From Mactromeris polynyma (taxonomy: Eukaryota; Mollusca; Bivalvia; Venerida; Mactridae), in assembly GCA_032209605.1 (NCBI GenBank), contig JASFXZ010000010.1:6717385-6781384 (forward strand): 64,000 nt of DNA, written 5' to 3'. Numbering within the stretch: the first letter of the stretch is position 1; each line of letters starts with the position of its first letter. Position numbers and translations under genes: made by a program. Shown here one piece after another: positions 25,224 through 36,480 of the stretch. Under the pieces are notes generated by a model. That model did not search any database and was not told where the DNA came from. It saw only the letters and a program-made list of their open reading frames with translations.

Positions 25224-25448
25224 AGTTCTTTGCAAGTATTGCTTTGGCTCAGAGGGAAAAATTAAATTTGAATTGGGAAAGTTCTTTGCAAGTATTGCTT
25301 TGGCTCAGAGGGAAAAATTAAATTTGAATTGGGAAAGTTCTTTGCAAGTATTGCTTTGGCTCAGAGGGAAAAATTAAATTTGAATTGGGAAAGTTCTTTG
25401 CAAGTATTGCTTTGGCTCAGAGGGAAAAATTAAATTTGAATTGGGAAA
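25224..25448. repeat. Four identical 56-bp tandem repeats
   Basis: The unit begins AGTTCTTTGCAAGTATTGCT and ends AAATTTGAATTGGGAA. Starts are at 25224, 25280, 25336 and 25392, and the copies appear identical. Either very recent amplification or an assembly artefact. Confidence 0.95.
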
Positions 25449-27440
25449 ATATACTATTTTGGTGGGGGAATCAGGGGCTGATATTTGGCTCCAATAATGG
25501 AGAATAGAGGGTTCTGGTTAGCGCTATCATATAGAGCACTAAAGAATTATGTGGTGAAAGCTTTTTTTCCATCACTGTCAAAATGTGTATTGTGTTAACA
25601 GTTTGGTTTTTCAGAATCTTATTTATTTCTATAGGAATATTAAAATTAAAAGTTGATATCGGGCATACAACATACTTGACCAAGTATTATGTTTTCTGGG
25701 TCATACAAATATGGACATTGTATCAATGGCAATGGCTAAGTATTGGTTTTGATAAGCCCTTAAGTACATTATGGCAATTTAATAATTTGTCTTAATTTTA
25801 GGTAAAACGTTCCGAGTAAAAGGTATATGGTAATTCATATGTGGAATATTTTTACCTTTGTGCCTTTAATATTACATAATGGGAATAGAATATAAGTGAA
25901 GATTTGATGTGCATGCAACATATCAGTGCAAGTGTTATGGATGTCATACTCAAGTAATCTCATGTACTGAAATTTCTCTATTCGTTATTCATAGCAATAT
26001 CTTGAGTAACTGTTTGAGTGGTTAAAATATACTGTTGTGTAGTATCTTGTACTTGGCATTCATTTATGAGGTCAAATGTTTGAGTCCAGAAACATGCTTA
26101 GTGGTTATCACAACTTAAATGTCACATTTAATGCTTTAACTGCAACAATGGGACCTTGTCCATACAGTATGCACAGCAATTATTGAATGGTACTGTCAGA
26201 TGACATTAAGAACATAAAACAGCAGGTTCTAACATTGGTCATAACTGTTTTAAAAATGAACAACCCTATTAATTTTGCATAACATGCATTTATATGCAAT
26301 TGTATAATGATGAAAAATGATACATTATAATCATTATATTCCTGTTTGGTAGGGTAAGTTGGTAGAGCACAGGACTGAGCATTCAAGTCTCGGGATAAGG
26401 GTATATTTTTCATTTTCACCTAAAATGAATCCTGTAAGCTAGTATTGATCTAGAATTATGACCCCTGTGTCAATATCAATCAGCTAACATTAATTTTACT
26501 TCCATGTCCTGTATGCAAGGGCAGATCTGGGATTCGGATTTGGGGAGCATAAATTTTTGGTCATTTTTGGTATTGTTCAATGACAATGAGTGTTTCTTTG
26601 TTTATAAACATCATCATATTGCTTCAATAAATCAAAATCGCTTATTTGAAAATTGCTTATTTAAAGATCTCTGTATATTTTCGTATTTATACTCATAGTT
26701 ATTTGTAAGGTTGGGGAATTTTAGGGGGATGTCGGATGTGCCCCCTGGATCTGCTAGTGGTTAATGCACATCAGCATAAATGAATTACTGTTAGGAATTA
26801 TTGCTATTCTGTAGGTCACATTGATTTCTATGTCAGTTTGTCCTTTGAAAACAGGAATCTGTTAAAGTAACAACACATTATTGCATCCTCCTTCCCTGAC
26901 CATTTATCATGTTGCCACTGGCATAACTCTCTGTTGACCACATTCACCAATCATGTCATCCATGTTCATTTCTTCATCATCATTCAGCTTCATTGACAAG
27001 ATATGTTTGCAGCTCTATTTTTATGTTTGTTAGTTCTTTTAACTCTCAAACATTTGTTATTTGTTTATGTACCTTAAAATTACACTGTTTATATTTTCAG
27101 AATGAGGAAGACAGCTGTGATCCCTCTAGAATGGGTTCGACCGAGTCTAACAGTACTAATACTTCATGTCATTGTCTGTTCTCATTTGATTTAGTATGTT
27201 GGTCCTGTGTTTGAGGTCATTAATACTATACCTCTAATACATGCTGGGAAGTTAGTGGTTCCTTGCAGAAGAACTGCAGTGGTTAGTACTGGTAGGCAAC
27301 CCAGAATTTGTATGGTCAACTGACTGCTGTATTATTAAATACTGTAATAACATGTTCTATATTACCTAAATGCAACCAGTCTTCCTTGCATTGTTACTTC
27401 TTTTGTTGGAATTATTTAGAATTTGGTGTGTATATATTTT
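25449..27440. other. AT-rich non-coding DNA, possible intron
   Basis: No certain gene. A tRNA-like remnant lies at 26346-26405 (GTAAGTTGGTAGAGCACAGG then ATTCAAGTCTCGGG), probably a decayed SINE head. A pyrimidine-rich acceptor TTATATTTTCAG ends at 27100 and is followed by an open stretch, but no good donor was found. Confidence 0.35.
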
Positions 27441-27443
27441 CAG

Positions 27444-27531
27444 GTTTTGTGTGAATGAGTAGTTTTGATGTTCAATTGCTATCATCCAATCAGAATGAAG
27501 CTGGCTGTGAAATGTAATTTTCCTGGAACTC
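27444..27531 (+). other. Possible untranslated or first exon upstream of the five-exon chain
   Basis: An acceptor-like TATATATTTTCAG ends at 27443 and a good donor CTC|GTGAGTTT starts at 27532, bounding 88 nt. All three frames contain stops, so it cannot be an internal coding exon. An ATG at 27493 would give only 12 codons plus 1 nt, and its phase does not fit the exon at 31785. If real it is 5' UTR. Weak. Confidence 0.2.
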
Positions 27532-27796
27532 GTGAGTTTGAATTTATTTCATTTTATTTAGAAATAATGATAAAAATGCAATTGAAAAATATAATATTAC
27601 AATTACCATGAATAGTACTACAATTGAAACTGTTAGTTTATTTTACCTGGTATAACCAATATGCAAGGCCAAGGCAGTTCTTCAATTTTGGCACAATGAT
27701 ATTTTATGATATTATAATAGTACCAGTATGCTTTCTAAAACACATTGAGAAGAATCTGAAAAGGGATTTGCGCCCCTTGCCTCCTGAGCAATAATT

Positions 27797-27866
27797 TGAG
27801 GGGATGAAAGCGAAATCAATCTTGTATCTTACAATACAGAAAGACTGGTTTCGCTTTCACCCCTCA
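27797..27866. mobile_element. Small foldback repeat with TGAGGGG...CCCCTCA ends
   Basis: TGAGGGGATGAAAGCGAAA faces TTTCGCTTTCACCCCTCA, arms of about 18 bp with one bulge, round a 32-bp loop. Related foldbacks lie at 36373-36432 and 38733-38822. Together they suggest a small MITE-like family. No target-site duplication identified. Confidence 0.5.
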
Positions 27867-27879
27867 ACATTTAGAGCTA

Positions 27880-30585
27880 GTATATCTGTAGATAAATGTA
27901 GTGTACGGATTGTGTACTATTTGTATTGAGTTAAAGAACTGTTGATTTGTTTATGGTTTAGTTCTGTGGTATATTCTTGATTTCTTTGTGCATACTTTGT
28001 TGCCATTTTAATGATTCTGAATGCTTTTCAACTGAATTCTGTGTCAGTTTGGTAACCTATGGTCAATGTATTGGTTTGTGTTGGTCATTGTCCCCTTTCT
28101 TGTCTACATTTAACATTGATCTTTGATCATTGATGTATGCTCAGTTCTTGTTCTTTGTCGAGATGTAATTCACTGATCTGTCTCCAAGCCTATCTCACCA
28201 TACATATAAAGCCAGAGTCTTAAATAGGATGATCTTTTAATATCTAGACTTCTCTTCTTTATTGCCCAGCTGAATTACATGATTTACGATATTTTATGCA
28301 GGAATATCGTTTTAGTATCTATGCAAATTGTGCGAAATGATGGAAAAATGGGGAAATGTTACACACAGTGAGAATAAGTAATTACAAGCTTATTTATCAG
28401 AAAACAAACTGTTTATGTAACATTTGGCAGATATGTAGAAAGTATGTTCATGGTTTCAGTTTCCTCTTGACTGTTTAATCGATTTATTTAAATATTTTTA
28501 ATTTAAATTATTTGAGAATTTTTGAATTTGCTTAAAAGTAGCTACAAAACTTTGAGTTAGGTTTTATGTTACATTGATTATTTTTCTTGTGTAATTGTTT
28601 TGTTTAGGTGTCATTTAAGGGTATTCTGGACTTGCATCATATGGCAACAACTTTCGGCCAGACCCTATTCCAAATTTCATGCTATGTTGGTTAAATGAAG
28701 ACATATTGAACATGGTAATGAGGTTTATGGACCTTTCAGAACTCGGCACTTAATGCTTCAAAATTTCAAGCAGCAAATAACCTCACTTAGGATTTCAATA
28801 ATCTTATAACTATTTCATTAACTTATTGTTGTATTAAAAATGTCAGCTATTAGGGTTAAGATAGGTTTAGGGAACTTTTTGGAACCTAATTTTACTCAAA
28901 ATTGCATATTAGGGTTCATTTTTTGAATGAACGAATGTGTTTAATATAATTATTGTGTTTCAATTTATGTTGTTTTCTGTTAGAAGGCCATGTTTTATTT
29001 AAGAATTGTACAATTGTTTTTGTATACCTCTTTACATGTCACCTTCTGTAAATAAAGATATTATTATTATTATTATTTAAGGATACTAAACTTTCATATT
29101 GAGGTTTAGGTTAAGGAACTTTTCGGAACTTTTTTGGCATCAAAATTTCATTAAAATTATTCCAAATACTTTATCTGCATATATATTATTCTTGCATAAA
29201 GGAGCGGTTATGGTCTGAAGCTCATAGCGGCCATAATTTATCCTTTCAACTATTCAATTTAAATAAGGTCATGTTCAATGCAAACTCTGTTTCCCTTAGG
29301 AATATTGAGGGGTGGAAACTCTATCTGCTTGTTTATAAATAGGCAGTTAGACAATTTCAATTTTACACCTTGATATTAACCTCAGATTAGCTATCAACTA
29401 TCAACGACTCTTCAACTTTTCATTTACTTTTTTTAAATTATTTAAGGTTCAGGGTCTTAATGTTTTAGGGATTTAGGTTTACTTTAAGGTTGTGATTAAG
29501 GGTCATATGGTCATTTCCAGTATACAAGGTTAGGCAGAGAAGTCGTTAGTCCTCTAGCCTCATTTAGGAGTTTGTATTAATATTGCATTTTTGCTGCTTA
29601 TTGATATCATGAACATACTTATATAATTCTGATGAATGATCAGATTACAAATTTACTGATTATTTTTCTTGTGTGAATCTATTATACATTTAAACAAAGG
29701 TCAGTACATATCCCCTTCCCTGTATGTGTGTATCTTTCTTGAGAGGAGATTTTTCTGTTGGCCTCTGTGTTATTTGTGAACGACATGTTTTTGTTTATTG
29801 ACACAAGTTCTGTCCCGTTATCCCTTTCAGAGTGCTCTCCCTTTATCCCTTCTCCATTGTGTGTTTGTATATAAAATACAGATTTCACATATCCTTGCTG
29901 TAGGAACATCTTTTTTTTTGATGTGTTGTCTATTCTACTTGTGCACATGATTCACTTGTTTATGCTGATTCAGTTTCCTCCTGGGATAATGTAACATAGT
30001 TGTAACCCAATGGTCCACTCCATATATCTTTTGACAATGACCAATACATCCCTTCTGAAAACGCTTTGTCTATAAGTTCTCTTACCAAGATGGTTCCATG
30101 TGGCTGTCAGTGTTTTGGGTTTAGTTGTGAAGCTTGTAGTGTAGATATCGATATGTTAAGTTATCAGTAGTGTAGATATAAAAAAAATTGTATATAACTA
30201 ATATATTAATCATTTAGATAAGAATATCATAAATATTACACCTATATATTATTTTTATTAATGTTATTCCTTATTTAGATTACGGAATGAAGCAGACACT
30301 CACACAGTCTCTTGGTTTATATGTATTGCTTAAAACATGTTTTGGTTTATTTTGTCCATGTACTACAACAACCTGAATATCAACAATGTGGGGTGTTTGG
30401 TGCGAAATGAAGGACAAATTGTTTAGTTGGGAATCAGAGACCTAAGATAGCAGGTAAAATTTTTTTTATCATATTTTCTACACTTACTTTTACTGTTGTA
30501 CAATAATACTTGAAGTTGGCCGGAAAAAAATCACAACCTTGAGCAAATTGCAGTTTTCTTGCTGTTTTACAGCACAAAGTGCTCA
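27880..30585. other. AT-rich DNA with a microsatellite and possible LINE tail
   Basis: Near 29048-29080, GTAAATAAAGATATTATTATT leads into a short ATT microsatellite, like the 3' ends of some non-LTR retrotransposons (inference). The segment 28385-28480 shares TTTATCAGAAA, TTTGGCAGA and AGAAGTATGTT-like words with 16150-16245, at the edge of the gypsy fragment, so an older repeat probably covers both. No gene supported. Confidence 0.35.
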
Positions 30586-31175
30586 ATGGTGAGCTATTTG
30601 GATCTTTGGCTGTCAGTCCATCTGTCATCCGCTATTTGATTGTTTACACTAAGCATCCACATTCCTTGAGCAATCCTAATCAAACATGGATACAATGTAT
30701 ATATGGGCATCAGTTCTTGGCCAGTTTCAATTATGGATCAAATCAATATATGGCCCTTATATTACAAAAATGCCATAATGATACAACCATGTTTACACTC
30801 TAGCTCTTTCATTTCTCCACAAGTCCTAATCATATTTAAACAGAATGTGCATACCTGTAAGATCTATGGGCAAGTTTGATTTGGACCACATTGAACTTGC
30901 AGGTCTAGAGAGCTCTCAAAATATGCCATGTTTGATTATGTTTGCACTTTTAGTCTTATTTACTCTCTAGAGACCACATTGTTTCAATTTTATGAAACTT
31001 GGGCAAAATGTATGCTTCTGTAGCATCTAGGTCCTGTTTGAAACTGGGTCACATTGGGTGAACAACTAGGTCAACATATCAAATAATAGTAAAACATAGG
31101 TCACATTTGCAACCTGGTTTTCAAGAAATTTGATCAAAATGTCTCTATGAAATCCTTGGGTGACATGTCAGCATT
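30586..31175 (+). repeat. Dispersed repeat with 'not-so-distant' copies elsewhere in the window
   Basis: GTGAGCTATTTGGATCTTTG resembles the start of R1 at 15620. Further in, TTGGCCAGTTTCAATTATGG, ATGAAACTTGGGCAAAATGT and GTCCTGTTTGAAACTGGGTC resemble a dispersed sequence I associate with bivalve genomes (memory, unverified). Internal short open frames are not convincing. Confidence 0.4.
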
Positions 31176-31784
31176 CTGTAACAGCAATGACGTCACCAAA
31201 CATCTTCGTGCATCATTTAATCAATATACTGGTGTAAACTTCTAACCAATATGATTGTCATTTAAGTGCTAATAACCTGCATTAAAGTGTGTATGCCATT
31301 TTAGTTTTTGTAACACCTTCATTTATATTGTAATTTTGAATCACACAGTTTTAAAATTTCACAAAATTACTTGAGATCAACATTTGCAATCTGATTGGTC
31401 AATTACACCAGTCAGTCAAATGTTGGGGTATAGTCAGTTTTTAAAATGTTTTGATATGCAACTACTTGCATTTTACATAATTACAGCAATAGAAATGCTG
31501 ATATTTTAATATTTAATCAGTCCAACAAACCAATTTCAAATGCTCTGAGATTTTGTTGTGTGAGTAATTTTATGAAAGAGCATAGTTAAAATAGTTTGGA
31601 TCAGATATAATCAGGGAGGAATTGCCTACCATAGAATATGATACTGGTTGGTAACCTAGGAACACTGGTTAGGTCAACTAACCTTGTAGATAATGATGCA
31701 GAAAATTCTATGTTTTTTTTCTAGCTGTCCTTTGCCTGTATGTTTTTTAAAAGGCTAAATGCAGTTTGTTCAATTTTTTTCCAG

Positions 31785-31860
31785 GGTGGAAATGTACGTC
31801 ATCAACAGGCGTGCATAATGTATCCCAATGTGTTATATAGGACGAAAAACACCTCAATTG
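31785..31860 (+). CDS. Unknown gene, candidate exon 1 of 5
   Basis: A 76-nt segment bounded by a strong acceptor (CAATTTTTTTCCAG) and a consensus donor (GTGAGTAA). Only one frame is open, phase 0 at the start, leaving 1 nt over at the end. An in-frame ATG lies at 31818 (MYPNVLYRTKNTSI), so translation may begin here. The leftover G joins GT of the next candidate exon (36123) to make GGT, keeping the frame. I recognise no protein family. The whole chain is an inference from splice signals and phase. It could also be a non-coding transcript. Confidence 0.4.
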
Positions 31861-31959
31861 GTGAGTAATTTTGCAACATCTTCATTATTAACAGATCACT
31901 GTAGAAATGCACATATCAGGGGCGTAGCTAGGCCTTTTTGAAGTGTATGCACAATTTGG

Positions 31960-32335
31960 GATTAAAGGGGCGGTTTTTGTTTGTATATGTATGTAGTGGA
32001 AACTATAAACGTCTTCCCCTCTTAAACCCCTGAATGGATATTGACCAAACTTTACAGGAATGATCATTAGGTGGTCCTCTTCCAAAGTTACATAAATAAT
32101 TTTGGTCTGTTCATAAATAGGTCACGGGAGCTAAAAACAGATTTTAGAAGTGAAAACTTTGAAAATCTTCTTGTGCAAAAACTATAAGGTCTATAGAGCT
32201 TTGATATTTGGTGTTGAGCATTGTCTAGTGGTCTTCTTAAAAGATCGCATAACTTATTAGGTCAAGTTGATCAAAAACATGGCAGTGTACTCGGATGAAC
32301 TATAAAGGGCCATCATGGCCCTCTTGTTTGATTGT
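31960..32335 (+). repeat. Dispersed repeat family R1, copy B
   Basis: Matches 15690-16060 in ordered blocks (TACAGGAATGATCATT, GGTCACGGGAGC, AAGGTCTATAGAGCTTTGAT, GTTGAGCATTGTCTAGTGGT, AAAAACATGGC). It ends GGGCCATCATGGCCCTCTTG, an inverted repeat (GGGCCAT/ATGGCCC). The same type of end is seen in degraded form at 38010-38036 and 41310-41335. Confidence 0.6.
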
Positions 32336-32536
32336 TTTCGAAAACGCGCAATTACTACCCTTTAGGTAATCATGTCATTGATGTCCCATCCATGACAACT
32401 CTTAATGTGAAAGTCATTATTTCTGAATTGAATTCTCACAAATAGGTCATCGGTCCAAATATTTTGAAAATTATGGGGATGTTACAAATCTGTAGATCAC
32501 ATCAATTATAAAAAGCAGCATATATTATACTAATAT

Positions 32537-33095
32537 TTTCCCTGATAAACTTAAAGAGGGGCAAGTTTTACCTATTTTTAAAGGAAGTAGGGCCAAACTG
32601 GCCAAAAATTACCATCCCAATTCTATTCTACCCACTATTTCAAGTTAGTTTTTCTGACATGCTTACAATTAAATAAGGTGTTCCTCTAGGATCTATTCTT
32701 GGACCATCATTGTTTCTGATATATATTAATGATATAACAATATTACACTATGACCTTAATACATGTATAGATTTATTCACAGATGACTCTCTTATATAAG
32801 TATTTTTGTCATTTATCTAAAAAAAGAAGTCAAATTACAATGTGATCTAAATAACGTCTGTGAATGGTGTATCTTATATAACATATCTTCGCATCCAAAG
32901 AAACAAACTATATTATAATCGGTTCTTTATTGAATGTTTTACTCTTGAATTAAAAATTAATAAGACAGTACTAGAAAATATTACAGTGCAAAAAGATTAG
33001 GTATTTATGTAGATAACACATTAAACTGGCACGCTCCAATAGACATGTTTGTAAAAAACTGAATGCAAAAATTGTACATTTGGAATATGACTTTT
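32537..33095 (+). pseudogene. Non-LTR retrotransposon (LINE) reverse transcriptase, 5' part of relic
   Basis: In-frame fragments match the order of a LINE reverse transcriptase. A finger region with GQVLPIFKGS and NYHPNSILPTIS is followed, after a deletion, by the palm motif GVPLGSILGPSLFLIYIND at 32677. LFTDDSLI then replaces the usual FADD core and is followed by a stop. A thumb region (about 32880-33090) has several stops and frame changes. Style suggests a Jockey- or CR1-like clade (inference). The element continues at 34000 after about 900 bp of inserted DNA. Confidence 0.8.
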
Positions 33096-33296
33096 ACCCT
33101 GTTTAAAATAACATGAACTACATTGGGCAAATTATGTTCATGCATTTAAATCTTAAGTTCATGGACGTTCAAGTTCATCAAGCACATGAAGTCCAAAGTT
33201 CATGAACTTACACGCTCGTGGATAAATTTACAAAAAATTTATGCACAGTTCATGAACTATTCATGAATGCATTTTAATGGGTTTAATTCGAAAGCT
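33096..33296. repeat. Insert in the LINE, rich in TTCATGAA words
   Basis: GTTCATG or TTCATGAA words occur at least six times here (e.g. near 33139, 33171, 33208, 33248, 33260) and again at 33905-33965. The two clusters flank the SINE and lie inside the interrupted LINE, so they may be the two ends of one inserted element of about 900 bp (33096-33995). No clean terminal repeats found. Confidence 0.35.
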
Positions 33297-33545
33297 GGCT
33301 GGGCTAGCGCAGTCATTAGCAAGCTAGACCACCAGTCCGAAGGTCCCGGTTCAATCCTTGGTCCAGCCTGAGCTACCATCACTGTGGTGATTTGATCTAA
33401 GAATCTTTCTGAGGTCATTCACCTCCCACCGCTGATTCAAGTGGGAAAGCTGTCTGTTGCTTGCAGTGAAACTGAGGACTGCACCGACTATGGAGCCCAT
33501 TTAGATCCTGTATAGACCAACAGTGCCGTTAAATAAAGACAGTTG
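33297..33545 (+). mobile_element. tRNA-derived SINE
   Basis: The first 70 bp retain a tRNA shape: GGCTGG and CCAGCC pair as an acceptor, an A box-like TAGCGCAGTCATTAGC lies near the start, and GGTTCAATCC is a B box-like motif. A non-tRNA body follows and the element ends GCCGTTAAATAAAGACAG, resembling LINE-type 3' tails. Not translated. Target duplication not seen. It is nested in the foreign DNA interrupting the LINE. Confidence 0.7.
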
Positions 33546-33999
33546 TAAGTAGGGGTTTATTTAAACAAATTAAATTGAAAAGATACTGAGGAAATAATTA
33601 TACATAATGGTCAGTCAGCTCTATCAGCTGTTTGTGGAAAGTGAATTTCATTGTCACTATTACAGAATGTAAATAGTCTAAGCAGTAAGTGGTTGCTTAT
33701 ACATGTAGCAATGACACAAACTGTATCATACCAAAATGGCTGCCAAAATAAGGTAAACAAAAAATTAAAATAAAGACTGTTCCGTTAATAAACAACTACT
33801 GTAAGTAAACCTTTACAAAACCAAAAGCTTAAATAATGTAGTTATAAAATAACTTGTAATATTGAAATATTGCACTGATAAATTAATGTCTGGGTGGACA
33901 GTGAAGGACAGTTCATGACTATTGACATTAACATTTCATGAATGAGTTCATCAGTTCATGAACATGTCCTTGACGGGGTATTATCTAACTGATGAAGCC

Positions 34000-34096
34000 A
34001 AATGAATGTACTATAATGCATAATTATAGTCTTCCCATTCTTGATTACTGTCATTGGGTATGGGGAAAATACATGAAATGCTATATCAATAAAGTA
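34000..34096 (+). pseudogene. LINE relic, middle part
   Basis: One frame reads YSLPILDYCHWVWGK, matching the conserved segment downstream of LINE reverse transcriptase thumbs, and runs into the MITE at 34097 in mid-frame. Same strand and order as 32537-33095, so it is the same element. Confidence 0.75.
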
Positions 34097-34273
34097 CAGT
34101 AAAACCTCAATAATAGGACCACCTTTGGGACACTTGAAACATGTCTTCTTTTTGAGTTGGTCTCAATAATGAGGTTGAATGAAGGGCAAAACAGTGAAAA
34201 TGGACTTGAAATTTGAATGCTTAATTTTTAGGTAGTTTTGTTATTGAGTTGGTCTTTAAGTGAGGATTTACTG
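34097..34273. mobile_element. Tigger/pogo-like MITE, 177 bp, TA target duplication
   Basis: Ends CAGTAAAACCTC and GAGGATTTACTG are inverted repeats with one mismatch, flanked by TA (34095-34096 and 34274-34275). CAGT-type ends with a TA duplication are typical of the Tc1/mariner-pogo group. It interrupts the LINE reading frame: removing the element and one TA makes both sides read in a single frame, showing the exact insertion. Copies at 37575 and 40260 share internal sequence. No transposase. Confidence 0.8.
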
Positions 34274-34275
34274 TA

Positions 34276-34592
34276 CAAGTGTTTAAAAAAAGAGCTGCCA
34301 AGATTATTCTGAACAGAGCGATAAGATATCTTCTTCAGAACTTTTCAAAGATCTTAAATGGCTAGAATATAGATATGGATTAAATATCACATGGCAGTAA
34401 TAAAAAATTTAAATAATTCTTTGTAAATAACATGGCACCTTCATAATTATATGACTGAGATTTTGACATATTTTGTGGACATAAATTGCAAAAATGACGC
34501 TCAGTATCAAACAAAGATCTTGACATTGTACGCAAGACCTTGTACACAACAACATAGGGAAAGTTCTCAAATTTCAGTATTAATGGAATAAA
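34276..34592 (+). pseudogene. LINE relic, 3' part
   Basis: Continues the frame of 34000-34096 with KKRAAKIILNRAIRYLL, then after a frameshift SELFKDLKWLEYRYG, and ends near a SNFSINGIK segment. These are typical of the C-terminal region after LINE reverse transcriptases. Several stops. No poly(A) or tail repeat identified. Confidence 0.7.
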
Positions 34593-34594
34593 AC

Positions 34595-35065
34595 AAGGTT
34601 TGCACAGGTCTTGAAAAGTCCATGATATTGATGCCTACTCCTTGAAAACTGCTTGAATTTGTAACAGCCAAAAACTTACAGAAAAGTACTCGAATTCCTC
34701 TGCTGCAATAAAAAAAATATTGGAAAAGGACAAAAAATAACAAACATACTAACCATGATGGAAACGCGAAAAAATGTCAGAACTTTCTTTGACAGTGCCT
34801 TACTTTCGAGTACGCAATAGTAAGGTGATACAATACACTACAGTACTCAACAGATTTTTTGCACTCTTAAAGTAATTCTCGCAATGTGTTATTTATCCGT
34901 GCTGCATTGATGGTCATCTCAGGGGATAAACTTGAAAAATACACTGGATCCCCTATTCTCTATACCAAAAAATCAACATTTTCTAGTCCTTGAAAATGGT
35001 AAAAAAGTCCTTGAAAAGTCCTTGAATTTTGTTTGGGTAGTTCTGTATGAACCATGTAAAATACC
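34595..35065 (+). repeat. Dispersed repeat with TCCTTGAAAA words
   Basis: GTCTTGAAAAGTCC, CTCCTTGAAAACTGCTTGAA, TAGTCCTTGAAAATGG and AAGTCCTTGAAAAGTCCTTG occur in one 450-bp stretch, at its two sides. Such duplicated CTTGAAAA words mark a repeat type found in many animal genomes. An open frame across it (34932-35258) is not supported as a gene. Confidence 0.35.
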
Positions 35066-35299
35066 AGTAAACCAGGACACTGCAAATATTCAAAGAAAAT
35101 GCAAAATAATATTTTTGCATGTTGCAAACCTTTTCATATTGTTAATGACAAATGCTTATGTACATATTTCACATGCATGTATCATTTTAATGATGGAAAA
35201 TTGTTTTGTTACTTATTTAAATTTACCAATAATAGTTTTGCTTGTCACTAAATCATAAATCTTTTACTGAAATGTTTCAACTAGCTGTTAAATAAACAA

Positions 35300-35480
35300 C
35301 ATGGCATCATAATGTGAAAACATGACATCATAATGAGAAAACATGATGTCATAATGTGAAAACATGGTGTCATAATGTGAAAACATGGCATCATAATGTG
35401 AAAACATGACGTCAAATTGTGAAAACATGGCATCATATATAATGTGAAAACTTGAAGTTACAATGTGAAAACATGACGTC
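35300..35480. repeat. 21-bp minisatellite, about 9 copies
   Basis: The unit is close to CATGGCATCATAATGTGAAAA. Copies vary at GGCATC, GACATC, GATGTC and GACGTC. One copy holds a TATA insertion and one a larger change. As 21 is a multiple of three, a repetitive minus-strand open frame exists and is not a gene. Confidence 0.9.
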
Positions 35481-35484
35481 ATCT

Positions 35485-36000
35485 TTATTGCGTTTTCTCA
35501 GAAATGAGGCTCAGTGCATTTGGGCCAAAAATCTCAGAGACTGCCACAAATATGTCCAAATTAGCTGAAGTTCCGCAATGTGGGATAGTAATTCTCATGA
35601 TCTGTTTAGATAACACCGGAATCATGAAAAACGTGATTATATAGTGGAGATTTGTGTGTTTCCTTGTAAAATCGATAGTTATTTCACAGAGTGAGCAGCA
35701 GACAGAATATTTTCACCTGTGACATAGCCACAAATAAAAATTTCAGTCAGACGTTCATGAGGTGAAATCACTCAATCTTACACTGAAACAAACAAATGTT
35801 CTATTTATTTCATGTGTCATTTTGGTATTTTTTATATTTAACTTGTTAATGACTTCAAATTTTACTGTTTAACACCTCAGTATTTTACATGACGCCATTT
35901 AAATGATGTCATTATCACTTTGATAATTTCACTGCTCACTAAAGTATTGTAAACATTACAGTAAAACGCTCAACACATTTGGTGTAAAATGATGCATTAA
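35485..36000. other. AT-rich non-coding DNA
   Basis: No supported feature. Lies in the putative intron between candidate exons at 31785 and 36123. Confidence 0.45.
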
Positions 36001-36007
36001 TTAAAAT

Positions 36008-36480
36008 AAGCTAGGAATTGCATAAAATTTGTTTTGGGTCTGCCCTTCAACATTGAGCTGTGAGGATTTTTTATGAAACTGATGACTGCAGATTTGTAAC
36101 AAAGATCCTACTTTACTTTCAGGTCTCCATTCAATGATATGTTGGTGTATCTGCTGGTCATTGTTGAAAAAGGTTTCTGGTGCTGAGATACTGACACACA
36201 TCACATGGTAAGTTTGACTGTCACTGAAACCTTCATTTAAACAGCAAATATTAATCAAAAGAGCTAACCCACCAGAATTGATTATGGATAGTTTGAAAAT
36301 ATTAAATTGATATTGTATTAAGTACAATATTATGACAGAAGTGAACAATGAGTCCCAATGTTGGTCTAATTATTGAGGGTTTATCATACAGAGATGAAGC
36401 TGAAGATGAACCTTTTACACTTTCATCCCTCAAGATGTTTTCATGAATTCAATTGAATGCAAAATATAAGTAGGGTTAGG
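36008..36480. repeat. Segmental duplication, copy A (includes candidate exon 2)
   Basis: Similar to 38222-38850 in the order: AATTTTGTT, CAACATTGAG or AAAATTGAG, GTAACAAA, TTTCAGGTCT, the exon, AAGAGCTAACCCACCAG, then a TTGAGGG foldback. The match covers exon and both intron flanks, so a genomic segment containing an exon duplicated in tandem about 2.2 kb apart. Divergence is considerable, so the event is old. Confidence 0.7.
36123..36207 (+). CDS. Unknown gene, candidate exon 2 of 5 (duplicated exon A)
   Basis: 85 nt between acceptor CTACTTTACTTTCAG and donor GTAAGTTT. The only open frame uses 2 nt to finish the codon begun at 31860 and leaves 2 nt (TG) at the end. The peptide has HSMICWCICWSLLKKVSG, rich in Cys, Trp and Leu. 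Homologous to the candidate exon at 38342: both encode CW-x-ICWSLL+ in the same register. A minus-strand open frame crosses the same DNA (NNDQQI shared by both copies), but the conserved splice sites favour the plus strand. Confidence 0.4.

Noticed and set aside
26346..26405. tRNA gene near GTTGGTAGAGCACAGG
   Set aside because: The anticodon arm and acceptor stem are missing; at best a decayed SINE head.
28609..28713. Possible exon after TTTTGTTTAG with donor near 28714
   Set aside because: All three frames have stops before the donor, so it does not extend the five-exon chain.
36001..36348. Minus-strand frame sharing NNDQQI with the minus-strand frame at 38225-38422
   Set aside because: The similarity follows from the duplicated segment. 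Plus-strand splice sites are conserved in both copies while the possible minus-strand donor is not.
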